From Nitrososphaerota archaeon (GTDB lineage Archaea; Thermoproteota; Nitrososphaeria; Nitrososphaerales; Nitrosopumilaceae), in assembly GCA_016872055.1 (NCBI GenBank), contig VHBH01000005.1, forward strand, positions 1-64,000: 64,000 nt of DNA, read 5' to 3'. Made by a program: the position numbers and the translations under genes. The stretch's first letter is position 1. Every line of letters begins with the position of its first letter. This document shows positions 19,191 through 28,556 of this stretch, in pieces. Under the pieces are notes generated by a model. It ran no database searches, was not told where the DNA came from, and saw nothing but the letters and a program-made list of their open reading frames with translations.

Positions 19191-20351
19191 TTATTCTTTG
19201 TGTGATATTTCACATAGTGGATTTGCTTTTATTATTATGAGATCATCGTCTTTCCTTTTGCGCATATTTTCATAGTCTGCTTTTGAACATATGACAAGAA
19301 TTGTTGTTTTATCATTATGGAATAGATCCAGATTTGGATCCTCGTATGCTTCCACATCTCCAATATAGTCACGCAGTTTAGTGATGAGGTTTTGTAGCAT
19401 CTCTATTTTGTCTCCTCGCATTTCATATTGGTCCAATGACCATGATAGTGCAATCTTTGTTCTGCTTGCCTTTAGATCGTTTTTCTTTAGAGTTGCACGA
19501 ATTTCATCTATCAGTCTTTTTATGTAACCATCTATTCCCTTGAGGCTTCCATTAATTAGATACATCAATGTGTTTGCACCTTCAAATGAAGTACCAAGTG
19601 AGCGAAGATCATAGAGTCCATTTACCATATCATCTAGGAACAGATTCTGAAAATCGTCTGACTGAAGGTCTGTTTTTGTAGTGTCGTCATGTGCAAACTT
19701 GCATACTTCAAGAACACTGCATAAAGTGGAGAATCTTGAGAGGACGTTTATTGCATGGAAATGTTCTGATGAAGAGATTCCCACAAGCGATAGTTCTTTT
19801 TTAGAATTCGTAAGAAGATTTGTAAGAACAGGATCTGATTTGTTGTTAAACGAGCCTATTACCTTGGGTGGTTGATTTCCCCCTCCAAGTGGATAATAAT
19901 AATACGAAATTGATTTTCCTACTTCAAGCCCAGTCACGTGTTCTAGTAACGAAATGTTTTCGCCATTGCCGCCAATTCCAGTAGGTAGAGTATAGACGAC
20001 AGAGCTGCCCTTTTTGAGTGATGATGTAGCATCTTTGAATTTGGAGTGAACTTCGGTTTTTGTTTCCTGGCCAGTCTTTCTTATTCTTGGTGCAAAAAAT
20101 AGGTATTGCGCCTTTGATATTGCAACGTCGATTGGCTCCATTGCAAGTAATGGTTCGTCTTCTTTTAGCGCAGAAACATTAGGATAGGTCTTTGCGATCT
20201 CTGCTTTGAGTGAGATTGCGGACTGAGAAGACTCATCGATGATAAATACATTAGCTCCATTTATTGCCATTTGACATGCAATAGAGTAGCCTTCAGTACT
20301 CAGACCATAAACTACTACTCTATCAGATGCCAATTCAATAGGGCTAGGCAC
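19191..20351 (-). CDS. Rossmann-like protein heading the Hsp70 operon; possible degenerate nucleotide-sugar dehydrogenase relative
   Basis: 386 aa. The N-terminus (DRVVVYGLSTEGYSIACQMAINGANVFIID) has a strand-loop-helix followed by an acidic strand end, as in NAD-binding Rossmann folds. However, the loop GLSTEG lacks the usual GxGxxG. A helical middle (LGTSFEGANTLMYLING) falls where UDP-glucose dehydrogenases carry their catalytic Cys, but no Cys is present. A third C-terminal segment ends with TTILVICSKADYENM. It is 26 nt upstream of grpE on the same strand. The fold assignment is inference, and enzymatic activity is doubtful. Confidence 0.65.
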   Translation of the reverse strand: MPSPIELASDRVVVYGLSTEGYSIACQMAINGANVFIIDESSQSAISLKAEIAKTYPNVSALKEDEPLLAMEPIDVAISKAQYLFFAPRIRKTGQETKTEVHSKFKDATSSLKKGSSVVYTLPTGIGGNGENISLLEHVTGLEVGKSISYYYYPLGGGNQPPKVIGSFNNKSDPVLTNLLTNSKKELSLVGISSSEHFHAINVLSRFSTLCSVLEVCKFAHDDTTKTDLQSDDFQNLFLDDMVNGLYDLRSLGTSFEGANTLMYLINGSLKGIDGYIKRLIDEIRATLKKNDLKASRTKIALSWSLDQYEMRGDKIEMLQNLITKLRDYIGDVEAYEDPNLDLFHNDKTTILVICSKADYENMRKRKDDDLIIIKANPLCEISHKE

Positions 20352-20398
20352 AAGACTAAGAAAAACTTATTGTATCAAAACTTAGCAGATTTGATGTC

Positions 20399-21415
20399 TT
20401 GAAGATTTGGTTTGATATTTTGACACCAAAGCAAATCTTGTTTTTCGATCCAATGATCAAACGGTTGAGGAAGAACAATTCTATCTTGTGTACAACTCGA
20501 AACTACCGCGAAGTAAACGAGCTTTCAAAACTAAAGAAAATGAAGTTGATAGTAATAGGCAAACATGGCGGAACCACCAAACCCGGCAAACTAGATGCCT
20601 CACTAAAAAGAAGCACAGATCTTGGTACAATCATAGAAAGATTCAAGCCAGATCTTGCCATAAGCTTTTGTTCCCCAGAAGCCTCACGAGTGGCATTTGG
20701 CCTTGGAATCAGACATGTTGCATTTTGTGATTCACCGCATGCAGAAGCAGTAATGAAACTATCAATACCGCTTGTCGATAAGCTGTTAATTCCATGGGTC
20801 ATACCAAAAAAAGAATTTGCAAAATATGGGATTGCTCAAAAGGACATCATACCATACAAGGCAATTGATGCGGCAATTATTGTTAAGAATGCAGCAAGAT
20901 CAAAGATAAGAAAAAACAAGGAAAAAACAATTCTAATCAGAGTAGAGGAAGAACAAGCTGCATACGTACAAAAAAATAATCACACAATACAGATGATTCA
21001 AAAGATCTCCAGTGATCTCCCACAGTACAAGATATTGATACTTCCAAGATATAGATCTCAAATTGTTAAACTCAAAAAAACACTAGGAACTAGAGTTCGA
21101 ATTCTAGGTAGAACTATAGTTGGTAGTGAATTATTACAAAATGTGGATGTCTTCGTGGGATCTGGAGGAACGATGACTGCGGAATCTGCTTTGCTTGGAA
21201 TTCCAACAATATCGTACAATGCAGCACCAAACTTGGTTCAAGATTATCTTGTGAGAAAAAAACTCGTCATACTTGAATCAAATCCAAATAAAATAATTTT
21301 ACAGATTGAAAAGTTCTTGTCCTCGGATAACCGTTCCTTACAAAAAAATGCACAAAAAACTTTGGCATCAATGAAAGATCCTTACAAAAAACTGATCCAA
21401 ACAATCAGAAAGTAA
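20399..21415 (+). CDS. DUF354 family (glycosyltransferase-like) protein
   Basis: 338 aa with a TTG start. It begins MKIWFDILTPKQILFFDPMI, the DUF354 N-terminal pattern (family members start with a similar K-I-W-I-D-I). It has the C-terminal donor-site-like segment VFVGSGGTMTAESALLGIPTISYN typical of GT-B glycosyltransferases. DUF354 proteins are archaeal; substrates are unknown. It is divergent from the chaperone operon and followed by tRNA-Gln. Confidence 0.85.
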   Translation: MKIWFDILTPKQILFFDPMIKRLRKNNSILCTTRNYREVNELSKLKKMKLIVIGKHGGTTKPGKLDASLKRSTDLGTIIERFKPDLAISFCSPEASRVAFGLGIRHVAFCDSPHAEAVMKLSIPLVDKLLIPWVIPKKEFAKYGIAQKDIIPYKAIDAAIIVKNAARSKIRKNKEKTILIRVEEEQAAYVQKNNHTIQMIQKISSDLPQYKILILPRYRSQIVKLKKTLGTRVRILGRTIVGSELLQNVDVFVGSGGTMTAESALLGIPTISYNAAPNLVQDYLVRKKLVILESNPNKIILQIEKFLSSDNRSLQKNAQKTLASMKDPYKKLIQTIRK

Positions 21416-21458
21416 TAGAAAATATCATAATAGGGGTTTTTGAGGAGTCATTATAGGA

Positions 21459-21531
21459 AGCCCGGTAGTGTAGCGGTCAAGCATAGGGGCCTTTGGAGCC
21501 CTTGACCCCAGTTCGAGTCTGGGCCGGGCTA
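21459..21531 (+). tRNA. tRNA-Gln (anticodon TTG)
   Basis: 73 nt. Acceptor AGCCCGG/CCGGGCT with discriminator A. The anticodon stem GGGGC/GCCCT encloses loop CTTTGGA, giving TTG. The T arm CCCAG-TTCGAGT-CTGGG is intact. It is the tRNA charged through the GatDE pathway encoded earlier. Confidence 0.96.
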
Positions 21532-21538
21532 CTTTGTT

Positions 21539-22300
21539 TTACAAATCTAATTTTGTGAGAAGTTTTATTGCAATTATAAACAAAATTGTTGCAACGCTGA
21601 CTAGTACTACCATCTCAAGTATGACAAATTCATTAAATGTCCCAAAGATTCCCGCACGAATAATGTCAACTAGATACGTTAATGGATTTAGGTAAAAACC
21701 GGTTGCCAGAGGCTCTGGTGCTCCTTGTGCGGGATAAAATGCAGTGCTTACAAAGGCAAAAAATAGAAAAACCGTGTTGATTATTACGTTGAATCCCTCA
21801 CTGGATCGAAGCCTAGTTGAAATTATTGATGCAATAGAGCCAAACAGAATAGAGCCAACAATGGAAGCAAAAACAAGAAACGGAATAGTAAGCAAGTTGA
21901 ATTGGACTGATTTGAAAAATAATGGAAAACCAATCAATGTGATCAATGCAGCACTAATCAACCCAACAATAGCTATTGTGTAGATATTACTCAAAATGTA
22001 ATGGCTGCGCTTAAATGGCCCAACCAAAATTTGCTCAAACATTCCATGTTTTCTGTCGTTCCAGATTATGATTCCAGAAACCAACGTACTGTTCATAATG
22101 TTAAAACCAATCATGCCAGATGCGATAAACGCTGGATAATCCAGTGATATTTCGCCGAATTGGACTGAATCGATTAATGTAGTATAAGCAAATCCCGCCA
22201 CAAAAATATACACAATAGGAAATAATACCTGCCACACTAGGAATCCAGGATTCAGGGATATTGTCAGGTTTCTGTTTACTAGCCTAATTGTTGGATTCAT
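21539..22300 (-). CDS. ABC-2 type transporter permease
   Basis: About 253 aa from ATG 22300, which overlaps the ATPase end by 17 nt; an upstream Met at 22336 is possible. It has six hydrophobic segments in the ABC-2 exporter layout, including WQVLFPIVYIFVAGFAYTTL and the C-terminal block PLTYLVDIIRAGIFG. It forms the membrane half of an exporter with the adjacent ATPase. The substrate (drug, lipid or polysaccharide) cannot be told. Confidence 0.9.
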   Translation of the reverse strand: MNPTIRLVNRNLTISLNPGFLVWQVLFPIVYIFVAGFAYTTLIDSVQFGEISLDYPAFIASGMIGFNIMNSTLVSGIIIWNDRKHGMFEQILVGPFKRSHYILSNIYTIAIVGLISAALITLIGFPLFFKSVQFNLLTIPFLVFASIVGSILFGSIASIISTRLRSSEGFNVIINTVFLFFAFVSTAFYPAQGAPEPLATGFYLNPLTYLVDIIRAGIFGTFNEFVILEMVVLVSVATILFIIAIKLLTKLDL

Positions 22301-23222
22301 TTGTATCCCTGACCATTTTAAGAAAGATCTCCTCAAGCGTAGTCGGCATTGCAGATAGATCCTCTATTGCAATATTGTTTTCAATTAGGATCGACAGTAC
22401 CTGTGATAGTACAATTTCCGCCTTGTTTGACTGTATTATGATGTCCGTTCCAGTGTTAAAGTCAATGGTGCACCCAGATATTCCCGATAATAGATGTGAT
22501 AACCTCTCGTGTCTGTCCAGAAGATGGATTTTGATTGTTTTTTCCTGTCCAAATTTTATTTTGAGCTGATCTGGAGTGTCTACTGCCAGAATTTTGCCCT
22601 TGTTAATTACTGCAATTTCATCACAGAGATATTCAGCCTCTGTTAAAACGTGCGTGGTATAGAATATGGTCAAGCCTGCATTTGCTTTTTCTTTTAGATA
22701 GTTCAATAGCCTACGCCTCGCGCTTGGGTCCAAGCCTACTGTTGGCTCGTCCAAAAACAAAAGTTCCATTTCGTGCATGAATTCACGAGCTACCTGTACA
22801 CGCCTACGCTGTCCAATTGAGAGATCTTCGTTCTTTTTCTTTCTTATTTCTCCTAAATCAAACACATCGATTAGCTCCTCTGTTCTTTGTTTTCGGGTTT
22901 TTTTGTCCACGTCCCACATCATTCCATATTTTTCTAGAGATTTTTCCACAGATAAGTTTGGCTCATAGCTTGGTTGTTGCAGTACAACTCCTATCTTTTT
23001 TCTTACCTCTAGAGGGTTTTTGATCGCGTTTACTCCCAAAATTTCAATCGTTCCACTTGTTGGTGGAATCAAAGTTGTGAGCATTTTGATCGTAGTTGAT
23101 TTTCCTGCGCCGTTTGGTCCCAAAAATCCAAAAACTGTACCTGGCTTGATGTCAAGATCTATTCCATCCACTGCCATTAGGTTCCCATATGATTTGAAAA
23201 GCGATCTGGTTGTAACTGACAC
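22284..23222 (-). CDS. ABC transporter ATP-binding protein (ABC-2 exporter)
   Basis: 312 aa. Walker A GPNGAGKST (about residues 34-42), Q-loop VVLQQPS, signature LSIGQRRRVQVAREF (an S-I-G-Q variant of LSGGQ), Walker B LLFLDEPTVGLDP and H-loop FYTTHVL. The C-terminal extension of about 90 aa is typical of DrrA/CcmA-like exporters. Paired with the overlapping permease. Confidence 0.95.
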   Translation of the reverse strand: MSVTTRSLFKSYGNLMAVDGIDLDIKPGTVFGFLGPNGAGKSTTIKMLTTLIPPTSGTIEILGVNAIKNPLEVRKKIGVVLQQPSYEPNLSVEKSLEKYGMMWDVDKKTRKQRTEELIDVFDLGEIRKKKNEDLSIGQRRRVQVAREFMHEMELLFLDEPTVGLDPSARRRLLNYLKEKANAGLTIFYTTHVLTEAEYLCDEIAVINKGKILAVDTPDQLKIKFGQEKTIKIHLLDRHERLSHLLSGISGCTIDFNTGTDIIIQSNKAEIVLSQVLSILIENNIAIEDLSAMPTTLEEIFLKMVRDTNESNN

Positions 23223-23297
23223 TAATCTGCTGTAATCCCATCTCTTAATTTACATTAGTGAAATTCTTATTAGTAATCAAACTATGGATAGATCAAA

Positions 23298-24692
23298 TTG
23301 TCTGAATTTGATGCACTGCTTTCCAAATTGCTGGAGCAAAAACCAGATCTCTCAAAAACTGATGTTGAGGCTCTGATCGCAAAGAAAAAGGAAAAGATCG
23401 GTGCTGGCTATCTTACAGACCAAGGTGCATTATTTTTGGTAGCATCCGATTTTGGCATTACAATCTCAGAGCCACCAAAAAGCGAGATTGCAATCAAGGA
23501 CCTGCATGCAGGAGCAAAAGAAGTGACATTACAGACACGTGTACTCAACGTATCACCAAAGAAACAATTCTCAAGAAAGGACGGATCTCAGTTTTACCTT
23601 CGAAACATGACTGTATATGACAAGGACTCGGCAGTAGTAGTGAAGCTCTGGGATGAAAAGGCAAACTTACCAGAGATGACAAATCTAAGCCCAGGCGACT
23701 TAATCAAGATAATCAAGGCATATGTCAAGTCCGACCTCAATGGTCAACTAACAGTCAACATTGGCTCCGGTTCTAGTATAGAAAGAACAGAGACAGAAAG
23801 CGTAATTCCTTCCATTGATTCCATCACTAAGGATGTTTCTGAGCTAAAAGAGGGAGATAACAATGTGGTAGTATCTGGAGTGCTAGATGGTCCAATTACA
23901 TTTTCAGAATTTACAAACTTTAAAGGAATGCCTGGAACTGCCTTGCGCCTCAGACTAAAGGGAAAAGACGATCGCTCCATGCGGGCAGTGTTGTGGAGCA
24001 AAACAGATTCAGAGATGCCAAAAGTCATTCCATCTGGAACCAAGGCAAGGCTCATTGGTGTCAAGGCAAAGATAAACCAACAGGAACTTGAGATTCATGG
24101 AAACGAATCAACCATACTGGATATTCAGGCAGAAAAACAAGTAGAACCACTGGTAATCAGAATTCTTTCTTCGAATAAAAATGAAAATGGGCAGAAAATG
24201 ATTTTGGGTGTAGATAAACAAAGACAACTCTATAACATTGTCGACACTGCAAACATCACAGAGCAATTTTCGCAAGAAGAAGTACTAGAATGCATGCCAT
24301 CTAAGCTTTATGGAAATAATGTCACAATAGACTCTGAATCATTTGTTAGAAAAATTGACGAGGACTTGCCAAAACTTGTGGATCTTCGAACCAAGATTAC
24401 TGATATCAAGGCGGACAACAACACATATTGCATTGAGGCAATTATTCTAAAGGCGCCAGAGAGAAGAAACGTCCAAACAAAGACAGGAGAAACAATAACT
24501 CTTTCTGAAATGTATGTGGAGGACGACACTGCCCAAATTTGGCTCAAAGGGTGGAGAAACCAAGCACGATTATTAGATGAGTGCACCATAGGCGAGATTA
24601 TCTCAGTTACCGGAGTCACTGCAAAGCAGGGTTTGGAGGGAAGAACTGAGCTGTTCTTGACTCCGTACTCAAGCATAAAGAAGAAAAACTAA
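23298..24692 (+). CDS. RPA-like single-stranded DNA-binding protein (multiple OB folds)
   Basis: 464 aa with a TTG start. After a short helical N-terminus (about 1-65), OB-fold repeats are visible: RVLNVSPKKQFSRKDGSQFY (about 77), VVSGVLDGPITFSEFTNFKG (about 193) and a C-terminal ITDIKADNNTYCIEAIILK (about 370), each ending in a G-x-x-I/V strand. This resembles archaeal replication protein A, which protects ssDNA. It is convergent with the helicase gene, with which it shares a 4-nt stop overlap. Confidence 0.88.
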   Translation: MSEFDALLSKLLEQKPDLSKTDVEALIAKKKEKIGAGYLTDQGALFLVASDFGITISEPPKSEIAIKDLHAGAKEVTLQTRVLNVSPKKQFSRKDGSQFYLRNMTVYDKDSAVVVKLWDEKANLPEMTNLSPGDLIKIIKAYVKSDLNGQLTVNIGSGSSIERTETESVIPSIDSITKDVSELKEGDNNVVVSGVLDGPITFSEFTNFKGMPGTALRLRLKGKDDRSMRAVLWSKTDSEMPKVIPSGTKARLIGVKAKINQQELEIHGNESTILDIQAEKQVEPLVIRILSSNKNENGQKMILGVDKQRQLYNIVDTANITEQFSQEEVLECMPSKLYGNNVTIDSESFVRKIDEDLPKLVDLRTKITDIKADNNTYCIEAIILKAPERRNVQTKTGETITLSEMYVEDDTAQIWLKGWRNQARLLDECTIGEIISVTGVTAKQGLEGRTELFLTPYSSIKKKN

Positions 24693-27436
24693 TCCCAGAA
24701 TCCCCGCGTAGTCACGTACTGGCGCTCGGCCTCATAGATTTGCCGATACAAGGTTTCCTCATCAACCATATTTCTCAGGATTCTTGATGCAGTGTCAACT
24801 CCTACTCCATATCCAGACAGAACTATGAGTGCAGTTTTTCCAAAATTTTCTAAAAGTGACGCCGCCTTCCATGCACGGGAAAACTTGTGATTCTCATCTG
24901 GGGTGATCATTTTTCCTGCAGCCTTTTTTTGTACGATTTTTGTCAAATCATAGTCAGAATAAAATGTTACAGCGATCTGCCTTGCTTTGCAATAAGGGCA
25001 GATTGGGATGTTCTCTATTTCGTTTGTTTTCATTATTCTCTCCCATTTCCCACATCTAGCACAGATGAACCTGTGCGAGGTTTTGAGGAGACGTGCTTTT
25101 ACCAAATCAAGTATACCTTTGTCAATGCTACTAGGTGATGAGTAATATTTTGTAGTATGATCCAAGATTGGATCGGCAAGCTTGGAGAATTTGTTTTGCT
25201 CAAGCCAATGGATTTGAATATTTTGGGATTTAATGTCATCTAGGATCTGTGTTGTCTTTTCCAGATCATACTTGTCATGGAATAATTCTCTCAAGGCTTC
25301 TTTTACAAGAGGGGTTTTGATGTATCTCTCAAAGAGAAATCTCGCTGACTTTTTTTCATATACTGCACCTCGTCCAACGACCCCAAATTTTTTTGCCACA
25401 TTCCAGGTTCGCCAGCTTACATTATGTGTTCCACCTAATGACGCAGTGACTATTTCGTATAGATCGTATGTATCAACAAGAATTTGCTTTACATGATTTT
25501 CTAGGATTCGGCCCTTAGAGGATAAAACAATTCTATACGCATCTGATCGCGCATCTACCTGTAGTCCTGTCTTGGAAGAAAGCATTGATGAGAGTAGTGT
25601 GGCCAAAGTGGAGTTTATCTTTGTGCCAAAACAGCTATGAATCACTATCATCCCCTGTCCGCGCACGGATTCTACTACAATTGTTTTGTCATCAGGAATT
25701 ATCGGCAAATCAAGTTGAGTGATAACGTTGTCAGGTAGAACTAGTGAGCCTGCACGTATCTTGCTTCGAAACTTGCCCACCTTTGATGTGGTTTTGTAGT
25801 CTACTGGAATATTTTCTCCCTCCCAATACGGTACCGTGATTCCACCTGAACGAATTGGTTCCACGTTTACTTTTAGTGAGGATTCATCGACGTTGATGAT
25901 TCTCCACTGTGAGCCGCGCAAGACAAATACATTTCCAGGATCGCCAAAATCCCCTACAAATCTCTGATCAAGGCTTCCGATTATCTTTTTTGACACAGTG
26001 TCGATAACCTTGAATTTTAAAATGTCAGGTATGGTGGACAAATTTTCAAAATAATACCTATAGCACTTAGAGGTTTTCTTAAAGATCATCTTTTCCTTGT
26101 CAAAAAATATCAAATAGTTGGATTCTAGCAGCTCAACGACGCCAACCAGATCATCTATCGTAAGATTTCTAAAGAGAAATGAATTTCTGAGCAGTTCCAA
26201 TGTATCGATGACTGACATGGAACCAAGCTGCATTGATAGTCCTACCAAGTGATGTGCGAGGACATCAAGGGATCCGTCATGGATCAGTTGATCTTCGATA
26301 GAACCTTCATGAATTCTCTCCAAGATTGCTTTTGTTTCTAGCTCATCGTCTACATTGTTCGTTACAATTAGACCTTTGGCGGAAGAATGCTTGTTGTGTT
26401 TGCTTCGACCTATTCTTTGCATGAATTTGGAGACCTGCCTTGGGGAGCCATAGTGTATCACAAGCTCAACTGAGCCAATGTCCAGTCCGAGCTCAAGAGA
26501 TGACGTGCATACGACTAGTCGCGATTTGCCAGATTTGAGGTTGTCTTCTGTCTCTTCACGTACTTGTTGTGACAAAGAACCATGGTGTAATTCAACTGAG
26601 ACGGGTGATTTTTCACGTAAAATTGATGCTAAAAATTCCGCTTCACCGCGCGTGTTTGTAAAAAGCAACACGGGGGAATCCAGATTTAGTTTGGCAAGAT
26701 ATTCTACTATAAAATCAGCCACATCGCTAATGGTTCCATTTACGTGTTTGATCTCTACATCATATTTTCGAATGGTGTTGTCACGAATTATTTGGTATTT
26801 TCTCTTGGTTCCAACCAAGAATTTCGCAGCATCATCTGTATTGCCAACTGTTGCGGAGAGGCCTATCCTTGTGATTGTGTGATTTGTGTTTATTTGTAGT
26901 CTTTCAAGACTAAGCGACAGTTGAGAGCCCCTTTCATTGGATAACAAATCATGAATTTCGTCAATTATGACCCATTCCAGCTCCGATAGTGCATTTAGCA
27001 TTTTTTCCTGTGTCAGTAAAATCACCAGTGTTTCTGGCGTAGTAATCAAAATGTCTGGCGGCAGAGCGGTTATTCTTTTTCTGTCTGCCTGTGATGTGTC
27101 ACCATGACGAATCTCTATTGTCAGGTTTTCTGATTCCGCATACTTGATTATTCTTTTGAATACGTCTCGATTTAATGCCCTTAGTGGGGTAATGTACAAT
27201 GCCTTTATCTTGCCTGTCTGCCTGCTTGAAGATAGAAACGAAAATACTGGAATCACCGAACACTCGGTTTTTCCAGAACCGGTTGGCGCTATGATTAACG
27301 AGTCTTTTTTCTGAATTATTAGTGGTACTGCTTTTTTTTGGATCTCTGTTAGATTCGTAAAACCTAGGCTGTGAAACTTTTCTAAAACAGAGTCAAGTAG
27401 TTTGTTGTGCGTCTTTTTTTGACTTTGCTCGCTCAT
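24689..27436 (-). CDS. Lhr-type superfamily 2 DEAD/DEAH helicase
   Basis: 915 aa. Q motif FTNLTEIQKKAVP, Walker A APTGSGKT (about 50-57), motif II IIDEIHDLLSNERGSQLS, motif III SATVGN and motif VI QRIGRSKH. It then has a winged-helix/Lhr-core region and a zinc ribbon (CARCGKW...CPYCKA). Lhr helicases act in DNA repair or RNA processing in archaea. The 44-nt 5' overlap with a tiny membrane-protein gene is unusual. The exact Lhr subgroup is uncertain. Confidence 0.9.
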   Translation of the reverse strand: MSEQSQKKTHNKLLDSVLEKFHSLGFTNLTEIQKKAVPLIIQKKDSLIIAPTGSGKTECSVIPVFSFLSSSRQTGKIKALYITPLRALNRDVFKRIIKYAESENLTIEIRHGDTSQADRKRITALPPDILITTPETLVILLTQEKMLNALSELEWVIIDEIHDLLSNERGSQLSLSLERLQINTNHTITRIGLSATVGNTDDAAKFLVGTKRKYQIIRDNTIRKYDVEIKHVNGTISDVADFIVEYLAKLNLDSPVLLFTNTRGEAEFLASILREKSPVSVELHHGSLSQQVREETEDNLKSGKSRLVVCTSSLELGLDIGSVELVIHYGSPRQVSKFMQRIGRSKHNKHSSAKGLIVTNNVDDELETKAILERIHEGSIEDQLIHDGSLDVLAHHLVGLSMQLGSMSVIDTLELLRNSFLFRNLTIDDLVGVVELLESNYLIFFDKEKMIFKKTSKCYRYYFENLSTIPDILKFKVIDTVSKKIIGSLDQRFVGDFGDPGNVFVLRGSQWRIINVDESSLKVNVEPIRSGGITVPYWEGENIPVDYKTTSKVGKFRSKIRAGSLVLPDNVITQLDLPIIPDDKTIVVESVRGQGMIVIHSCFGTKINSTLATLLSSMLSSKTGLQVDARSDAYRIVLSSKGRILENHVKQILVDTYDLYEIVTASLGGTHNVSWRTWNVAKKFGVVGRGAVYEKKSARFLFERYIKTPLVKEALRELFHDKYDLEKTTQILDDIKSQNIQIHWLEQNKFSKLADPILDHTTKYYSSPSSIDKGILDLVKARLLKTSHRFICARCGKWERIMKTNEIENIPICPYCKARQIAVTFYSDYDLTKIVQKKAAGKMITPDENHKFSRAWKAASLLENFGKTALIVLSGYGVGVDTASRILRNMVDEETLYRQIYEAERQYVTTRGFWD

Positions 27437-27512
27437 AGATCATTATTCCGACAACTCCAATTACAAACAAGACCACAGAAATCATAGGTATGGAGTCGAA
27501 AATTCCTGCCAT
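27393..27512 (-). CDS. Single-span membrane microprotein (39 aa)
   Basis: ATG at 27512 to TGA at 27393. It reads MAGIFDSIPMISVVLFVIGV, continues through one hydrophobic span (residues about 9-26), then a basic, polar tail (YERAKSKKDAQQTT). The positive-inside rule puts the tail in the cytoplasm. Its 3' end overlaps the first 44 nt of the Lhr-type helicase in another frame. The hydrophobic pattern supports translation, but the frame is short. Confidence 0.45.
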   Translation of the reverse strand: MAGIFDSIPMISVVLFVIGVVGIMIYERAKSKKDAQQTT

Positions 27513-27543
27513 GGCTTGTAGATGTATGCTAGAGTTAAATAGC

Positions 27544-28194
27544 TTAAGGCAGATCAGATAGGCCTTGTTTTGTTATTGTGTATAGAAAGCGATTTTTTTT
27601 CATTGGGTTAATTACTTGGCCTTCATAGTTTGCTTGCATTCTAGCAAGCTTGATCTTGATGTGCGTATATATCGAGATGATGGAATCCATGTTTTCTTGT
27701 TCAAGCTCGTCAACTTTTCGCATCATGTTTGTAATTACAATTGGAATCTTTGTTTGTGATGTGATTTGAGATAGTTTTTTCATGTACGTGGAAAATTGTA
27801 TTGTCTTTTCAAGAATTTGTTCCTCTTTTGGATATTCAAACGAGAAAAGATCAGTGACATTATCAATTATTATTAGAGAAAAATCAGATTCCTGAATTTT
27901 ATCAAGACTTTTTTGTTGTTCCATTACGTTTGTTATTCTTCCAACAGTGATTTTATCAAGAAAGTCTGCATTCATTTCTTTAAATTTTGCCATCTCCACT
28001 AATCGTTCGGGCCTAAAGTTTCCCGTTGTGTCCTGATAGAAGACTTTATTGTTCTCTGACATAGAATTCAATATAATTTGTAGTGCAAGCTGGGTTTTGC
28101 CTGTACCACTTGCACCAAAAATATCAGTGATTGTGGAGCTTTTCAATCCGCCGCCAAGAATTTGATCCACTTTTTCAAGTCCCGTTCTGATCAT
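27544..28194 (-). CDS. radB: RadB-like RecA-superfamily ATPase
   Basis: 216 aa. Walker A GASGTGKT (27-34) and Walker B FSLIIIDNVTDLF. The short length without an N-terminal HhH domain matches RadB, the RadA paralogue that modulates homologous recombination. The N-terminus GLEKVDQILGGGLKSSTITDI is the RadA/RadB/KaiC-type lead-in. It is divergent from the LSm gene. A KaiC-like member is the main alternative. Confidence 0.8.
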   Translation of the reverse strand: MIRTGLEKVDQILGGGLKSSTITDIFGASGTGKTQLALQIILNSMSENNKVFYQDTTGNFRPERLVEMAKFKEMNADFLDKITVGRITNVMEQQKSLDKIQESDFSLIIIDNVTDLFSFEYPKEEQILEKTIQFSTYMKKLSQITSQTKIPIVITNMMRKVDELEQENMDSIISIYTHIKIKLARMQANYEGQVINPMKKNRFLYTITKQGLSDLP

Positions 28195-28304
28195 GCCAAT
28201 GAAATCTACAAAAATACAAAAAATAAACGAATCCAGTATTTTTGCTATAAAATAGGTAAGGCTTTTATTCTGGTTACCAAGCTAGCAACTCAAGAGAACA
28301 ACCA

Positions 28305-28547
28305 TTGTCACAAGTAAGCGCAAAAAGACCTTTAACGACACTACAAAAAAGTACTAAAAAGAAAGTCACCGTACGACTAAAGAACGAGGTAGAGTACAAA
28401 GGTAAAATGGACAATGTCGATTCATACATGAACCTGATTATGACTGATGCTGAAGAAATGCACGGTGGCAAAATTATTGCAAATTATGGTAGGGTCATAG
28501 TTAGAGGAAACAACGTATTATTCATCAAACTAGAAAACGACCTGTAG
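28305..28547 (+). CDS. Sm-like (LSm/SmAP) protein
   Basis: 80 aa with a TTG start. Sm1 motif: VTVRLKNEVEYKGKMDNVDSYMNLIM. Sm2 motif: GRVIVRGNNVLFI. Archaeal SmAPs form heptameric rings that bind U-rich RNA. It ends 9 nt before metK on the same strand, so the two probably share a transcript. Confidence 0.95.
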   Translation: MSQVSAKRPLTTLQKSTKKKVTVRLKNEVEYKGKMDNVDSYMNLIMTDAEEMHGGKIIANYGRVIVRGNNVLFIKLENDL

Positions 28548-28556
28548 GTAATCTTA

